Source: Chloroflexota bacterium
GTDB taxonomy: Bacteria > Chloroflexota > Anaerolineae > JAAEKA01
Length of the DNA stretch: 36,376 nucleotides
Direction: 5' to 3'
Assembly (NCBI GenBank): GCA_029558955.1
Contig: JAKQCW010000287.1
Location: 1 to 36,376, forward strand
The position numbers and the translations under genes are program-made. Every line of letters starts with the position of its first letter. Position 1 is the first letter of the stretch. Shown one piece after another: positions 16,601-25,570 of the stretch. The notes under the pieces are model-generated. The model was not told where the DNA came from and did not search any database. It saw only the letters and a program-made list of their open reading frames with translations.

Positions 16601-18252
16601 GCAACGAGAACAGCGGCACCGTGGTCTGCGACATGAACGACATGGGACCTGGCGTCATCCAATCGGTGGTGATCTCCGTCACCGTGGACACGGCCCAGTG
16701 CCCCGGCGTGCTCAGCAACTTCGTCGAGATCGCCAGCAACGTCTACGATCCCAACCCGCAGAACAACAGCCACACCCTGGAAACGGACGTCGAGTGCGTT
16801 CCGCCCAACATCTACGTCGATCCGCTGAGCATGGCCAGCACGCAGGCGCCTGATGTCCAGGTGCAGCAGACGCTGACCATCACCAACACCGGCGGCAGCG
16901 TTCTGAACTGGGAGATCTTCGAGGAGCCGACCAGACAGGCTGCATCTGCGCCGGCCAGCCAGCCGCAGGCCGGCAGCGACTGGCAGCCGAACGTCGCCGA
17001 TGAGCTGGCAGGGATCGAGGGCGCCCCATCGTCGGTGCTGGCGCCCCCCGACCCGGCCGCCCGCGCCCTGGCCAAGCGGGCCCTGCTGACCAGCGGCCTG
17101 CTGCTGGTGCCCGATTCGACCAACGACCGGGTGATGGCGCTGGATCCCATCACCGGCGATGTGATCGATGCCAATTTCATCCCGAGCAATTCCGTCATGG
17201 GCACCGCGATCAATGCGATCTTGAGCGCCAGCGGCGATAGCATCCTGGTCTCCGACCAGACCGGCGACGTGGTGCATGAGTTCGACCTGGATGGCAACTA
17301 CCTGGGCATCTTTGCCCCGGCCGGCGGCGTCAACAACGCGATCCTGGACAACATCCGCGGCATCTCGCTGGGGCGCAACAACCACCTGCTGGTGACTGTC
17401 GGCGGCGGCGCCAACACGAACGCCATCGCCGAGTTCGACACCAGCGGCGCCTACCTGGGCAACTTCGTCGCCAACGGCGCGGGCGGGCTGAACTCCCCCT
17501 TCGACATCTATGGGCGAACGGCGGACTGGCTGTCGGGCGGCAGCAGCAGCAGCACGGTGCATCGCTACGATCTGAACGGCGCCGCCCTTGCCAACTTCGC
17601 TACCGTCAGCACCTTCCCCGAGCAGATCAGCGAGGCTGGCAACACCAACGTGCTGGTGGCTAACTTCAGCCCCTCAGCCAACGAAGGGGTGCATGAGTTC
17701 ACCGCGGCCGGCGTGTTCGTCGGTCGTTATGACCCGTCGGGTCTGGGCGGCTACCGCGGCGTCTACGAGCTGCCGGGCGGCTCCATCCTGACCACCACCG
17801 GCACCGGTGTGCATGAAATCACCCGCGGCGGCGTCCTGGTGCGCACCATCATCGCCGGCGGCGCCCGTTTCATCGAGTACATCCCACCGCTGGCCGCGTG
17901 CAGCAACCTGGCCGACATCCCGTGGCTCTCGCTGAGCCCCACCAGCGGCGCCAACGCCGGCGGGACCGCCACCGATGTCACCGTCACCTTCGACTCCACT
18001 GGCCTGGCGGCCGGCGTCTACACCGGCAACCTCTGCGTCACCAGCGACGACCCCGACGCCGGCCCCGGCAACGAGACCGAGCTGGTGGTGGTTCCTGTGA
18101 CGCTGACGGTGGAAGCGCCCTCCGCGGTCACGTTGGACACGCTGGACGCGGCGCAGGCGTCGTTGCCCGCGGGCGGTCTGCCGCTGGCGGCGCTGCCGGC
18201 GGCCATCAGCCTGGCTCTGGGCGCAGCCTATGCCCTGCGCCGGCGCCAGTAG
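13648..18252 (+). CDS. Secreted multidomain nuclease, ExeM/NucH-like
   Basis: A 1534-residue exported protein. Domains in order: signal peptide (1-31), lamin-tail domain (about 45-220), Big_5 Ig-like domain (about 228-330), an OB-like nuclease-associated domain (about 332-580), then an endonuclease/exonuclease/phosphatase domain (about 600-920). Catalytic positions of the last are N607 (SSFNVLNYF), E665 (LMELEN), H760 (VVNHLKSKG), D815/N817 (GDLNSY) and D911-H912 (SDHDP). This arrangement matches extracellular DNases of the ExeM/NucH group. A DUF11 domain (about 925-1045) follows. A BACON-like domain begins at about 1052 and resumes at about 1417, split by an NHL/beta-propeller-like region (about 1147-1410). 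The tail has GG, a membrane helix and RRR. AAGGAGG precedes the ATG. Extracellular DNA degradation is the likely role. Confidence 0.88.
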   Translation: MTALSRTGRGLLAFALIFALLASPGILPAAAEQAESPVNAAPLANDLRISQLYGGGGNSGATYTHDYIEIFNAGSSTINLTGYSVQYTSATGSGTWQVTNLSGSIGPGHYYLIQQAQGAGGSTPLPTPDAIGAIAMAGAGGKAALVNSTTALSGACPTGAQILDKVGFATNANCYEGSGPAAAPSNTTATFRNNGGCTDTDDNAADFSTGAPNPRNTSSPINSCGADVPPTVISTTPADNATGVAINTPVDVTFSESVVISGTVGISCSTSGAQAVTPTGGPTTFDLPHTDFDPGESCTVTIEADQVTDQDGTPHNMAADYDWSFTMTSGCFAGGTTPIHTIQGSGAASPLVGQQHTIEAKVIADFQGVGNINGYFVQAPDSDHDADPATSEGLFIYDPAILTAVAVGDFVRVSGTVAEFQNQTQLTSLTEAVVCPASPATVTPASVMLPFPDLAHPERFEGMSVVMTQTLTVNETYNLGRGGILTLANGRLRQPTNVVPPGAPANALQAANNLNWITLDDGSLLQNPDPIIYPTPLGLSALNTVRSGDEVTALAGVLTQGNPGWSSPGILYRIHPLSPPTFTAANPRPAAPNPVRAGGTLRVSSFNVLNYFLTLDTTNTAPFPCGPNQNQECRGANTAQEFTRQRDKLLQALYILNADVIGLMELENTPNVEPLADIVAGLNALAGAGTYDYIDAGLINPGDVIKVGVIYKPGVVQPVGNFAILNHLVDPGFTNINRPALAQTFEQIANHGRFTVVVNHLKSKGCSGATGLDTDQGDGQACFNYTRTQAVNALLNWIAGDPTGSGDPDFVIMGDLNSYAMEDPMAALAAAGYTNLEIAFEGPTGYSYVFGSQAGSLDHSLANASLFPQVTGATTWHINADEPGVLDYNTEFKSPGQIVSLYNADAYRTSDHDPLLIGLNLDPSEADLWVSKVANPDPVTVGETLWYTITAQNNSTPTIASGVVITDVLPSGVTFNGAAAYTGVCNENSGTVVCDMNDMGPGVIQSVVISVTVDTAQCPGVLSNFVEIASNVYDPNPQNNSHTLETDVECVPPNIYVDPLSMASTQAPDVQVQQTLTITNTGGSVLNWEIFEEPTRQAASAPASQPQAGSDWQPNVADELAGIEGAPSSVLAPPDPAARALAKRALLTSGLLLVPDSTNDRVMALDPITGDVIDANFIPSNSVMGTAINAILSASGDSILVSDQTGDVVHEFDLDGNYLGIFAPAGGVNNAILDNIRGISLGRNNHLLVTVGGGANTNAIAEFDTSGAYLGNFVANGAGGLNSPFDIYGRTADWLSGGSSSSTVHRYDLNGAALANFATVSTFPEQISEAGNTNVLVANFSPSANEGVHEFTAAGVFVGRYDPSGLGGYRGVYELPGGSILTTTGTGVHEITRGGVLVRTIIAGGARFIEYIPPLAACSNLADIPWLSLSPTSGANAGGTATDVTVTFDSTGLAAGVYTGNLCVTSDDPDAGPGNETELVVVPVTLTVEAPSAVTLDTLDAAQASLPAGGLPLAALPAAISLALGAAYALRRRQ

Positions 18253-18264
18253 CCCGCCCAACGC

Positions 18265-18298
18265 GTGCGAGGCTGGCCCCTGCGGGCCAGCCTCGCAC
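18265..18298 (+). terminator. Long perfect hairpin after the nuclease gene
   Basis: A perfect 15-bp stem (GTGCGAGGCTGGCCC 18265-18279 with its complement 18284-18298) and a 4-base loop lies 12 bases after the stop codon. There is no T-run. Position implies a transcript 3' end. A second, weaker hairpin (CTGCCAG 18337-18343 with CTGGCAG 18356-18362) lies in the malQ leader. I see no clear promoter for malQ. Confidence 0.6.
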
Positions 18299-18425
18299 CG
18301 GATCGATGGCGCAGCGTCCGTGAAAGCGTTGCAGAGCTGCCAGCATTCGACCGAGCTGGCAGTTCTCTGTCCGCCGGCGCTGCGCCTTTGCTTTCTGCCC
18401 CATTCGCAATCTCCAGGAGGAGTTC

Positions 18426-19991
18426 ATGTCATTCGTCCGTTCATCAGGCGTCTTGCTGCATCCCACCTCCTTCCCCGGCCGGTATGGCATCGGCGACCTG
18501 GGTGACGCAGCCTTTCGCTTTATCGACTTTCTGCATGGCGCAGGCCAAAGCCTGTGGCAGGTGCTGCCGCTGGGGCCAACCGGCTACGGCGACTCGCCCT
18601 ATCAATGCTTCTCAGCCTTCGCCGGCAATCCCTTGCTGATCGACCCGGAGCAGCTGGTGGGCATGGGCCTGCTGAGCTGGGATGAGCTGTACCGCGATCT
18701 GCCCCCCTTTCCCCAGGAACTGATCGACTACGGCGCAGTGATCACCTGGAAAGTCCCCCTGCTGAAGCGCACCTACGAGCGCTTCCGCGCTGGCGGCAGC
18801 ACCGAGCTGGAGCTGGAATTCAAGATCTTCTGCGCGGAGCAGGCGGACTGGCTGGAGGACTACGCGCTCTTCATGGCGCTCAAGGATGCCCACGGCGGCG
18901 CAGCCTGGAACACCTGGGCGCTGGACATCCGCACCCGCCAGCCCGAAGCGTTGGCCCGCTGGCGCGCCGAGCTGGCCGAGACGGTCGCGGTGCAGAAATA
19001 CCTACAGTGGCTCTTCTTCCGCCAGTGGACCAATCTCAAACGCTATGCCAACCAGCGCGGCGTGCAGATCGTCGGCGACATCCCCATCTTCGTGGCCCCC
19101 GACAGCGCCGACGCCTGGGCCAACCCCGACCTCTTCTACATGGACGATCAGGGGCAGTTGACCGTGGTGGCCGGCGTTCCCCCGGACTACTTCAGCGCCA
19201 CCGGCCAACTGTGGGGCAACCCGCTCTATCGCTGGGATGTCATGGCGCGCACCGGCTACGCCTGGTGGATCGCCCGCTTCCGCGCCATGCTGACGCTGGT
19301 GGACATCATTCGCGTCGACCATTTCCGCGGCTTCTACAACTATTGGGAGATCCCGGCCGGCGAGCCGACCGCGGTCAACGGCCGCTGGGTGTTGGGCCCT
19401 GGCCCCGGCCTGTTCGAGGCGGTGCAGACAACCCTGGGCGACGCGCCGATCGTGGCCGAGGATCTGGGCTACTTCGAGCCGGAGGCCAAGGCTGGCATGG
19501 ACGCCATCATGCGGCGCTTCGACCTGCCCGGCATGAAGGTCTTGCAGTTCGCCTTTTTGACCGATGCCAACGATCAGTTCCTGCCCCATGCCTACGAAAG
19601 CCCCAACCTGGTGATCTATCCGGGCACCCACGACAACGACACCACCGTCGGCTGGTGGGAGAACTCCTCCACGCCGGCTGAGCGCGCCTATGCGCTGCAC
19701 TATGTGGGCAAGCCGACGGGCGACGACATCGCCTGGGACATGATCCGCCTGGCCTGGGCCTCCATCGCCCGGCTGGCCATCGTCACCGCTCAGGACCTGC
19801 TCAGCCTGGGCTCCTGGGCGAGGATGAACCTGCCCGGCCGGCCGGGCGGCAACTGGCAGTGGCGCTACAAGCCCGGCGCGCTGAACCCCGACCTGCAGCA
19901 GCGGCTGCTGGTGCTCACCGCCACCTTCGGCCGCCTGCCGCAGCAGACGTCGGCTGACGAGGGGGCCGCGGCGCAACCAGCGGCGGCGTGA
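18426..19991 (+). CDS. malQ: 4-alpha-glucanotransferase (amylomaltase, GH77)
   Basis: A 521-residue glycoside hydrolase family 77 enzyme, which transfers alpha-1,4-glucan segments during maltodextrin and glycogen metabolism. The N-terminus has the typical GVLLHPTSFPGRYGIGDLG, followed by QSLWQVLPLGPTGYGDSPYQ. Catalytic residues are the nucleophile D298 (IIRVDHFRG), the acid/base E345 (IVAEDLGYF) and D403 (GTHDNDTT). Length matches the Thermus-type enzyme. CAGGAGGAG ends a few bases before the ATG. It is alone: no glycogen phosphorylase or maltose genes are nearby. A GC hairpin directly after its stop suggests that it is transcribed apart from the next gene. Confidence 0.96.
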   Translation: MSFVRSSGVLLHPTSFPGRYGIGDLGDAAFRFIDFLHGAGQSLWQVLPLGPTGYGDSPYQCFSAFAGNPLLIDPEQLVGMGLLSWDELYRDLPPFPQELIDYGAVITWKVPLLKRTYERFRAGGSTELELEFKIFCAEQADWLEDYALFMALKDAHGGAAWNTWALDIRTRQPEALARWRAELAETVAVQKYLQWLFFRQWTNLKRYANQRGVQIVGDIPIFVAPDSADAWANPDLFYMDDQGQLTVVAGVPPDYFSATGQLWGNPLYRWDVMARTGYAWWIARFRAMLTLVDIIRVDHFRGFYNYWEIPAGEPTAVNGRWVLGPGPGLFEAVQTTLGDAPIVAEDLGYFEPEAKAGMDAIMRRFDLPGMKVLQFAFLTDANDQFLPHAYESPNLVIYPGTHDNDTTVGWWENSSTPAERAYALHYVGKPTGDDIAWDMIRLAWASIARLAIVTAQDLLSLGSWARMNLPGRPGGNWQWRYKPGALNPDLQQRLLVLTATFGRLPQQTSADEGAAAQPAAA

Positions 19992-20008
19992 ATCTATCTT
20001 CGGTCACA

Positions 20009-20044
20009 TCGCCGCCCGCCGCTTCGCAGGCCGGCGGGCGGCGA
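20009..20044 (+). terminator. GC-rich hairpin between malQ and the DHH gene
   Basis: TCGCCGCCCGCCG (20009-20021) pairs perfectly with 20032-20044 (13 bp, 10-base loop). It lies 18 bases after the malQ stop. There is no T-run. Its presence argues against starting the next protein at the GTG at 19988, which would place the hairpin inside the coding sequence. Confidence 0.55.
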
Positions 20045-20089
20045 TGGGCCGGCGTCCCTCCCCTTTCGCGCCCAAGGATTGTTTCCCCC

Positions 20090-21115
20090 GTGGACGGCTA
20101 CACCATTCCAACGCGCCCGGTGGACCAGCTCCTGCATCTGCTGGCGGACGCGTCCCGCGTGCTGATCTTGCCGCACAACGACCCGGATCCGGATGCCATC
20201 GCCAGCGCCTTGGGGCTGCGCTATCTGCTGGCGCAGCGGCTGGGGCTGGAGGCGTCGGTGGCCTATCAGGGCCTGGTGGGCCGCGCCGAAAACAAGGCGC
20301 TGGTGCGTTTTCTCGGCCGGCCGCTGCGCCTGCTGACTGAGAGCGACCTGCGCAGCGCCTCACACATCGTGCTGGTGGACACGCAGCCGGGCGCAGGGAA
20401 CAATCCCCTGCCGGCCGGCCGCATCCCATCGGCTATCATCGATCACCACGCCTGGCGCGCGGAATCGGCCCAGGCGCCCTTCGTCGACGTGCGGCCGCAG
20501 CAGGGCGCCACCTCCACCATCGTCACCGAGTACCTGCAGGCCACGGCGCTGGAGCTGCCCAAACCGCTGGCCACCGCCCTCTTCTACGGCATCAAGACCG
20601 ACACCATGGGGCTGGGCCGCGGCGCCGGCATGGAAGATGTGGCCGCCTACTACTACCTCCAGCCGCTGGTGGACATCGAGGCGCTGGTGGAGATCGAGCG
20701 GGCCCAGGTGCCAGCCAACTACTTCAAGATCTTCGTCACCGCCATCCAGGCCGCCCGCGTCTATGGTCAGGTGGTGTTGGCCTACATCGGCGCCATGAGC
20801 TACCCAGACCAGGCGGCCGAGATCGCCGATCTTCTCTCACGGCTGGAAGGGGCGCAGTGGGTCATGTGCATGGGCGCCTACAACGACACCCTGATCCTGG
20901 CGGTGCGCAGCCGCAGCCGGCAAACGGGAGCCGGTCAACTGGTGCGGGCCGTGGTCGGCGACCTGGGCATGGCCGGCGGCCACGGCACCATGGCCGGCGG
21001 CCAGGTGCCGCTGCACGGCGAGGACCCAGCCATCATGGCCGAACGTTTGAGCCAGGCCATGATGGCCTACCTGAAGGTGCCGCCGGCCACGCCCGGCGTG
21101 GCCCTGACAGCCTGA
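20090..21115 (+). CDS. DHH/DHHA1 family phosphoesterase (NrnA-like)
   Basis: A 341-residue DHH-superfamily protein. The DHH domain has H29-N-D-P-D-P-D35 (LILPHNDPDPDAIASAL), VLVDTQPG and the D118-H119-H120 triad (IIDHHAW), all manganese ligands. The DHHA1 domain has G296-G297-H298 in GGHGTMAGGQVPL, the nucleotide-binding signature. NrnA-type members degrade nano-RNAs, pGpG/pApA or pAp; which substrate this one uses cannot be told. The GTG at 20090 is chosen because the preceding in-frame stretch from a GTG at 19988 is low-complexity and spans the hairpin at 20009-20044; AAGGA lies about 12 bases upstream, which is a little long. corA starts 11 bases after the stop, so these are probably cotranscribed. 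Confidence 0.85.
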   Translation: MDGYTIPTRPVDQLLHLLADASRVLILPHNDPDPDAIASALGLRYLLAQRLGLEASVAYQGLVGRAENKALVRFLGRPLRLLTESDLRSASHIVLVDTQPGAGNNPLPAGRIPSAIIDHHAWRAESAQAPFVDVRPQQGATSTIVTEYLQATALELPKPLATALFYGIKTDTMGLGRGAGMEDVAAYYYLQPLVDIEALVEIERAQVPANYFKIFVTAIQAARVYGQVVLAYIGAMSYPDQAAEIADLLSRLEGAQWVMCMGAYNDTLILAVRSRSRQTGAGQLVRAVVGDLGMAGGHGTMAGGQVPLHGEDPAIMAERLSQAMMAYLKVPPATPGVALTA

Positions 21116-21126
21116 GATCACTGACC

Positions 21127-22191
21127 ATGCCTGAAAACACCCCCCGTCGCTCCGACAAAAGCGGCCTGCCTCCTGGCACGGTGATGCACGTGGGAGAAAG
21201 ACCGACCGGGCCTGCCATCCTGTCGGTGATTCACTACGACGAACAGGAATTCTCCGAGCGCGTCGATGTGGGCCTGGATGCCTGCCTGGCCAGCTTGCAG
21301 ACCCCCGGCATGACCTGGATCAACGTGGCCGGGCTGCACGATCCTGCCCTGATCGAGCGGCTGGGCGAGGCGCTGGGGGTGCATCCGCTGGTGCTGGAGG
21401 ACATCGCCAACGCCTCGCAGCGGCCCAAGGTCGAGGACTACGAGGGCTATTTCTTCATCGTGCTGAAGATGCTGGAATACGACCAGGCGCTGAACCATGT
21501 GCAGGTGGAGCAGGTCAGCCTGGTTCTGGGCGACAATTACCTCGTCTCCTTTCAGGAAGATGCCAACGACGTCTTCGATCCGGTGCGCGCCCGGCTGCGC
21601 AACGGCGCCGGCCGGCTGCGCAAGGCCCCGGCCGACTATCTGGCCTATGCGCTGATCGACGCCATCGTGGACAACTATTTCGTGATCCTGGAGCTGCTGG
21701 GCGACGAGATCGAGGAGATCGAGGAGCAGGTTTCCCTGAAGCCAGAGACTCACCCGTTGCCCGCCATCTACCGGCTGAAGCGCGAGATGATCGCCCTGCG
21801 CCGGGCGGTCTGGCCGCTGCGCGAGGTGCTGGCGCTGTTGCAGCACAGCGAATCGCCGCTGATCCGGCCGGGCACGGTGATCTACCTGCGCGACGTCTAC
21901 GACCACACCATTCAGATCATGGACACGGTGGAAAGCATGCGCGATCTGCTGTCGGGCATGCTGGATGTCTACCTGTCGGTGCTGAGCAACCGGATGAACG
22001 AGATCGTCAAGGTGCTGACCATCTTCTCGACCATCTTCATCCCGCTGACCTTTTTGGCCGGCGTCTATGGCATGAACTTCCGCAACTTTCCAGAGATCGA
22101 ATGGCGCTTCGGCTACGCCATGTTCTGGCTGATCTGCGGCGCCATCGCCGTGGTGATGCTCCTCTACTTCCGCCGCAAGCGCTGGCTCTGA
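21127..22191 (+). CDS. corA: CorA family divalent cation transporter
   Basis: A 354-residue CorA-type Mg2+/Co2+ channel. The long N-terminal cytoplasmic domain includes HPLVLEDIANASQRPKVEDYEGY and a helical stalk, followed by two C-terminal membrane helices. The selectivity signature G315-M316-N317 (VYGMNF) closes the first helix. The second helix ends in a basic tail (YFRRKRWL) facing the cytoplasm. The ATG at 21127 gives the normal family N-terminus. The gene lies between the DHH phosphoesterase (11-base gap) and the ABC permease (7-base gap), so it is probably part of the same transcript. Confidence 0.95.
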   Translation: MPENTPRRSDKSGLPPGTVMHVGERPTGPAILSVIHYDEQEFSERVDVGLDACLASLQTPGMTWINVAGLHDPALIERLGEALGVHPLVLEDIANASQRPKVEDYEGYFFIVLKMLEYDQALNHVQVEQVSLVLGDNYLVSFQEDANDVFDPVRARLRNGAGRLRKAPADYLAYALIDAIVDNYFVILELLGDEIEEIEEQVSLKPETHPLPAIYRLKREMIALRRAVWPLREVLALLQHSESPLIRPGTVIYLRDVYDHTIQIMDTVESMRDLLSGMLDVYLSVLSNRMNEIVKVLTIFSTIFIPLTFLAGVYGMNFRNFPEIEWRFGYAMFWLICGAIAVVMLLYFRRKRWL

Positions 22192-22198
22192 GCATCTC

Positions 22199-23923
<1,725 letters not shown>

Positions 23924-23969
23924 AGCTATCAAGCAGCGCAGGGCGCCCAATGCGCGGTTGCTTGAACGA

Positions 23970-25292
23970 ATGGAGCATCAGGTGTCAACACAGGAACCTC
24001 TGGTCGAACTGAAACAGATCACGCAGAGCTATTCCAGCGGCCCGCGGCTTTTCACCGCCATCCAGGATGTCGATCTGGTCCTGCGGGAGGGGGAATTCGT
24101 CTGCCTGCTGGGGCCGTCGGGCTGCGGCAAGAGCACGCTGCTGCGCGTCATCGCCGGCCTGCAGCGGCCGACCAGCGGCCAGGTGCTCTACCGCGGCCAG
24201 CCTTTGCAGGGGGTCAACCCCCACGCCACCATCGTCTTCCAGACCTTCGCCCTCTTCCCCTGGCTGACGGTGCAGGAGAATGTGGAGGTGGCGCTCAAGG
24301 CGCGCGGCGCGCCGCCCAAACTGCGCGCCACGCGCTCGGTGGATCTGCTCGATCGGGTCGGGCTGGATGGCTTCGAGACCGCCTACCCGCGCGAGCTGTC
24401 GGGAGGCATGCGCCAAAAGGTGGGCTTCGCGCGCGCCATGGCCGTGGAGCCGGAGCTGCTCTGCCTGGATGAGCCCTTCTCGGCGCTGGATCCCCTCAGC
24501 GCCGAGGCGTTGAGGGGCGAGCTGATCGAGCTCTGGACCAGCGGCAGCATCCCCACCAAGGCGGTGCTGATGGTGACGCACAGCATCGAGGAGGCGGTCT
24601 TCATGGCCGACCGGGTCATCGTCATGGACAAGGGGCCGGGGCGGGTGGTGGCCGACATGGCCATCGACATGCCCTACCCGCGGCAGCGCAAGCTGAACAA
24701 GTTCATGCAGACCGTGGACCGGGTCTACGCCACCCTGGCCGGCCGCACCGATCCTGAGCACGTGGAGCTGGGCGTGCCGCCGGGCGAGCCGGGCCGCACC
24801 CGCGTGCTGCCCCACATCGACATCAGCGACCTGACCGGCCTGCTGGAGCATCTCGACGAGCTGCAAGACAACCGGGCTGACATCTTCCGGCTGGCCGACA
24901 GCCTCAAGATCGGCTCCGATACGCTGCTCAGCCTGACCGAAGCGGCCGAGCTGCTGGGCTTTGCCCTGGTGGCCGAGGGCGATATCACCCTGACGCCGTT
25001 GGGCGAGACCTTTGCCGAGGCCAGCATTCGCGGCCGTAAGGAGATCTTCGCCACCCGCGTGCGCCGGCTGCCCATCTTCCGCTGGCTGACGGCCATGCTG
25101 CGGGCGACCGAAAAGCAGCAGTTGGAGTGGGAGGTGGTCAAGATGGCGCTTTCGCTGGAGTTTCCGCCGGACGAGGCCGAGCGACAGTTGGACATCATCA
25201 TCGACTGGGGGCGCTACGCCGAGATCCTGGCCTATGACGACGACGGCGAGCTGCTCTACCTGGAGCCGGGTCAGGGGGAACGCCCTTCGTAG
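23970..25292 (+). CDS. ABC transporter ATPase with AAA-associated C-terminal domain
   Basis: A 440-residue ATPase energising the preceding permease. Walker A is GPSGCGKST at 48-56, followed by a Q-loop (IVFQTFALFPWLTVQEN), signature LSGGM at 143-147, Walker B with D167-E168 (LLCLDEPF), D-loop SALD and H-loop H204. This half resembles TauB/SsuB/NrtD. Residues about 281-435 form an AAA-associated C-terminal domain (AAA_assoc_C) with winged-helix-like segments (for example SLTEAAELLGFALVAEGDITLTPLG) that may sense ligand or regulate activity. Start choice is uncertain: ATG 23970 is used, but GTG 23982 has GGAG 6 bases upstream, and a TTG at 23958 is also in frame. No clear terminator follows; the next promoter begins within 20 bases. 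Confidence 0.92.
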   Translation: MEHQVSTQEPLVELKQITQSYSSGPRLFTAIQDVDLVLREGEFVCLLGPSGCGKSTLLRVIAGLQRPTSGQVLYRGQPLQGVNPHATIVFQTFALFPWLTVQENVEVALKARGAPPKLRATRSVDLLDRVGLDGFETAYPRELSGGMRQKVGFARAMAVEPELLCLDEPFSALDPLSAEALRGELIELWTSGSIPTKAVLMVTHSIEEAVFMADRVIVMDKGPGRVVADMAIDMPYPRQRKLNKFMQTVDRVYATLAGRTDPEHVELGVPPGEPGRTRVLPHIDISDLTGLLEHLDELQDNRADIFRLADSLKIGSDTLLSLTEAAELLGFALVAEGDITLTPLGETFAEASIRGRKEIFATRVRRLPIFRWLTAMLRATEKQQLEWEVVKMALSLEFPPDEAERQLDIIIDWGRYAEILAYDDDGELLYLEPGQGERPS

Positions 25293-25306
25293 CGGGCTGA
25301 TCCAAC

Positions 25307-25335
25307 TTGCAGCGCCATGCCTTTCGTAGTATAAA
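25307..25335 (+). promoter_or_regulatory. Promoter of the potassium-uptake operon
   Basis: TTGCAG (25307-25312), a 17-bp spacer and TATAAA (25330-25335). The -35 is weak (three matches) and the -10 good (five matches), in a locally AT-rich patch. The predicted start near 25342 coincides with the beginning of the structured leader, which supports both calls. Confidence 0.5.
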
Positions 25336-25339
25336 TATC

Positions 25340-25556
25340 GTACCTGCTCAGCCATCGGCGCCGGGCGCTTGATTTTGCGTGCGCGGCAGCTCTTGCAGTG
25401 CCCGGCGTCTGAGTAGTACCATATTAGTGACTGTGACACTGAGACTTCGGAAGTCGCCGCCCGCTCGACGAGATGCTGTCGAAAGCTTGGGTACGGCATA
25501 GCCCCACTGGGGCGGCTTCCGAAGTTGTGGGTTCAGCAGATATCTCAGTCTTGAGA
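25340..25556 (+). promoter_or_regulatory. Two-domain structured leader RNA, possible riboswitch
   Basis: Domain 1: GTAC (25340-25343) pairs with GTAC (25416-25419), continuing after one bulged C as 25345-25351 with 25409-25415, then 25358-25366 with 25400-25408. Domain 2: ACTGAG/CTCAGT (25438-25443/25544-25549) stacks directly on a 15-bp helix (25444-25458/25511-25525, one G-T), with an 18-base bulge (25526-25543) between the right-hand strands and a hairpin TCGAC/GTCGA (25465-25469/25478-25482) inside. A competing hairpin TCTCA/TGAGA (25543-25547/25552-25556) uses the 3' strand of the first helix. It ends about 15 bases before the start codon. By eye it lacks the ydaO (c-di-AMP) consensus. 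Translational control is plausible, as there is no T-run terminator. Confidence 0.55.
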
Positions 25557-25570
25557 AAGCACACACTGCC

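Noticed and set aside
19988..20089. N-terminal extension of the DHH protein from GTG 19988
   Set aside because: It would be low-complexity and encoded across a 13-bp hairpin. Starting at 20090 gives the normal family N-terminus.
25340..25556. c-di-AMP (ydaO-yuaA) riboswitch before the kimA-like gene
   Set aside because: Expected by function, but the conserved strings I remember for this class (such as CAGCTAAC near the 3' part and GGGGTNAATC) are not seen. A model search could still overturn this.
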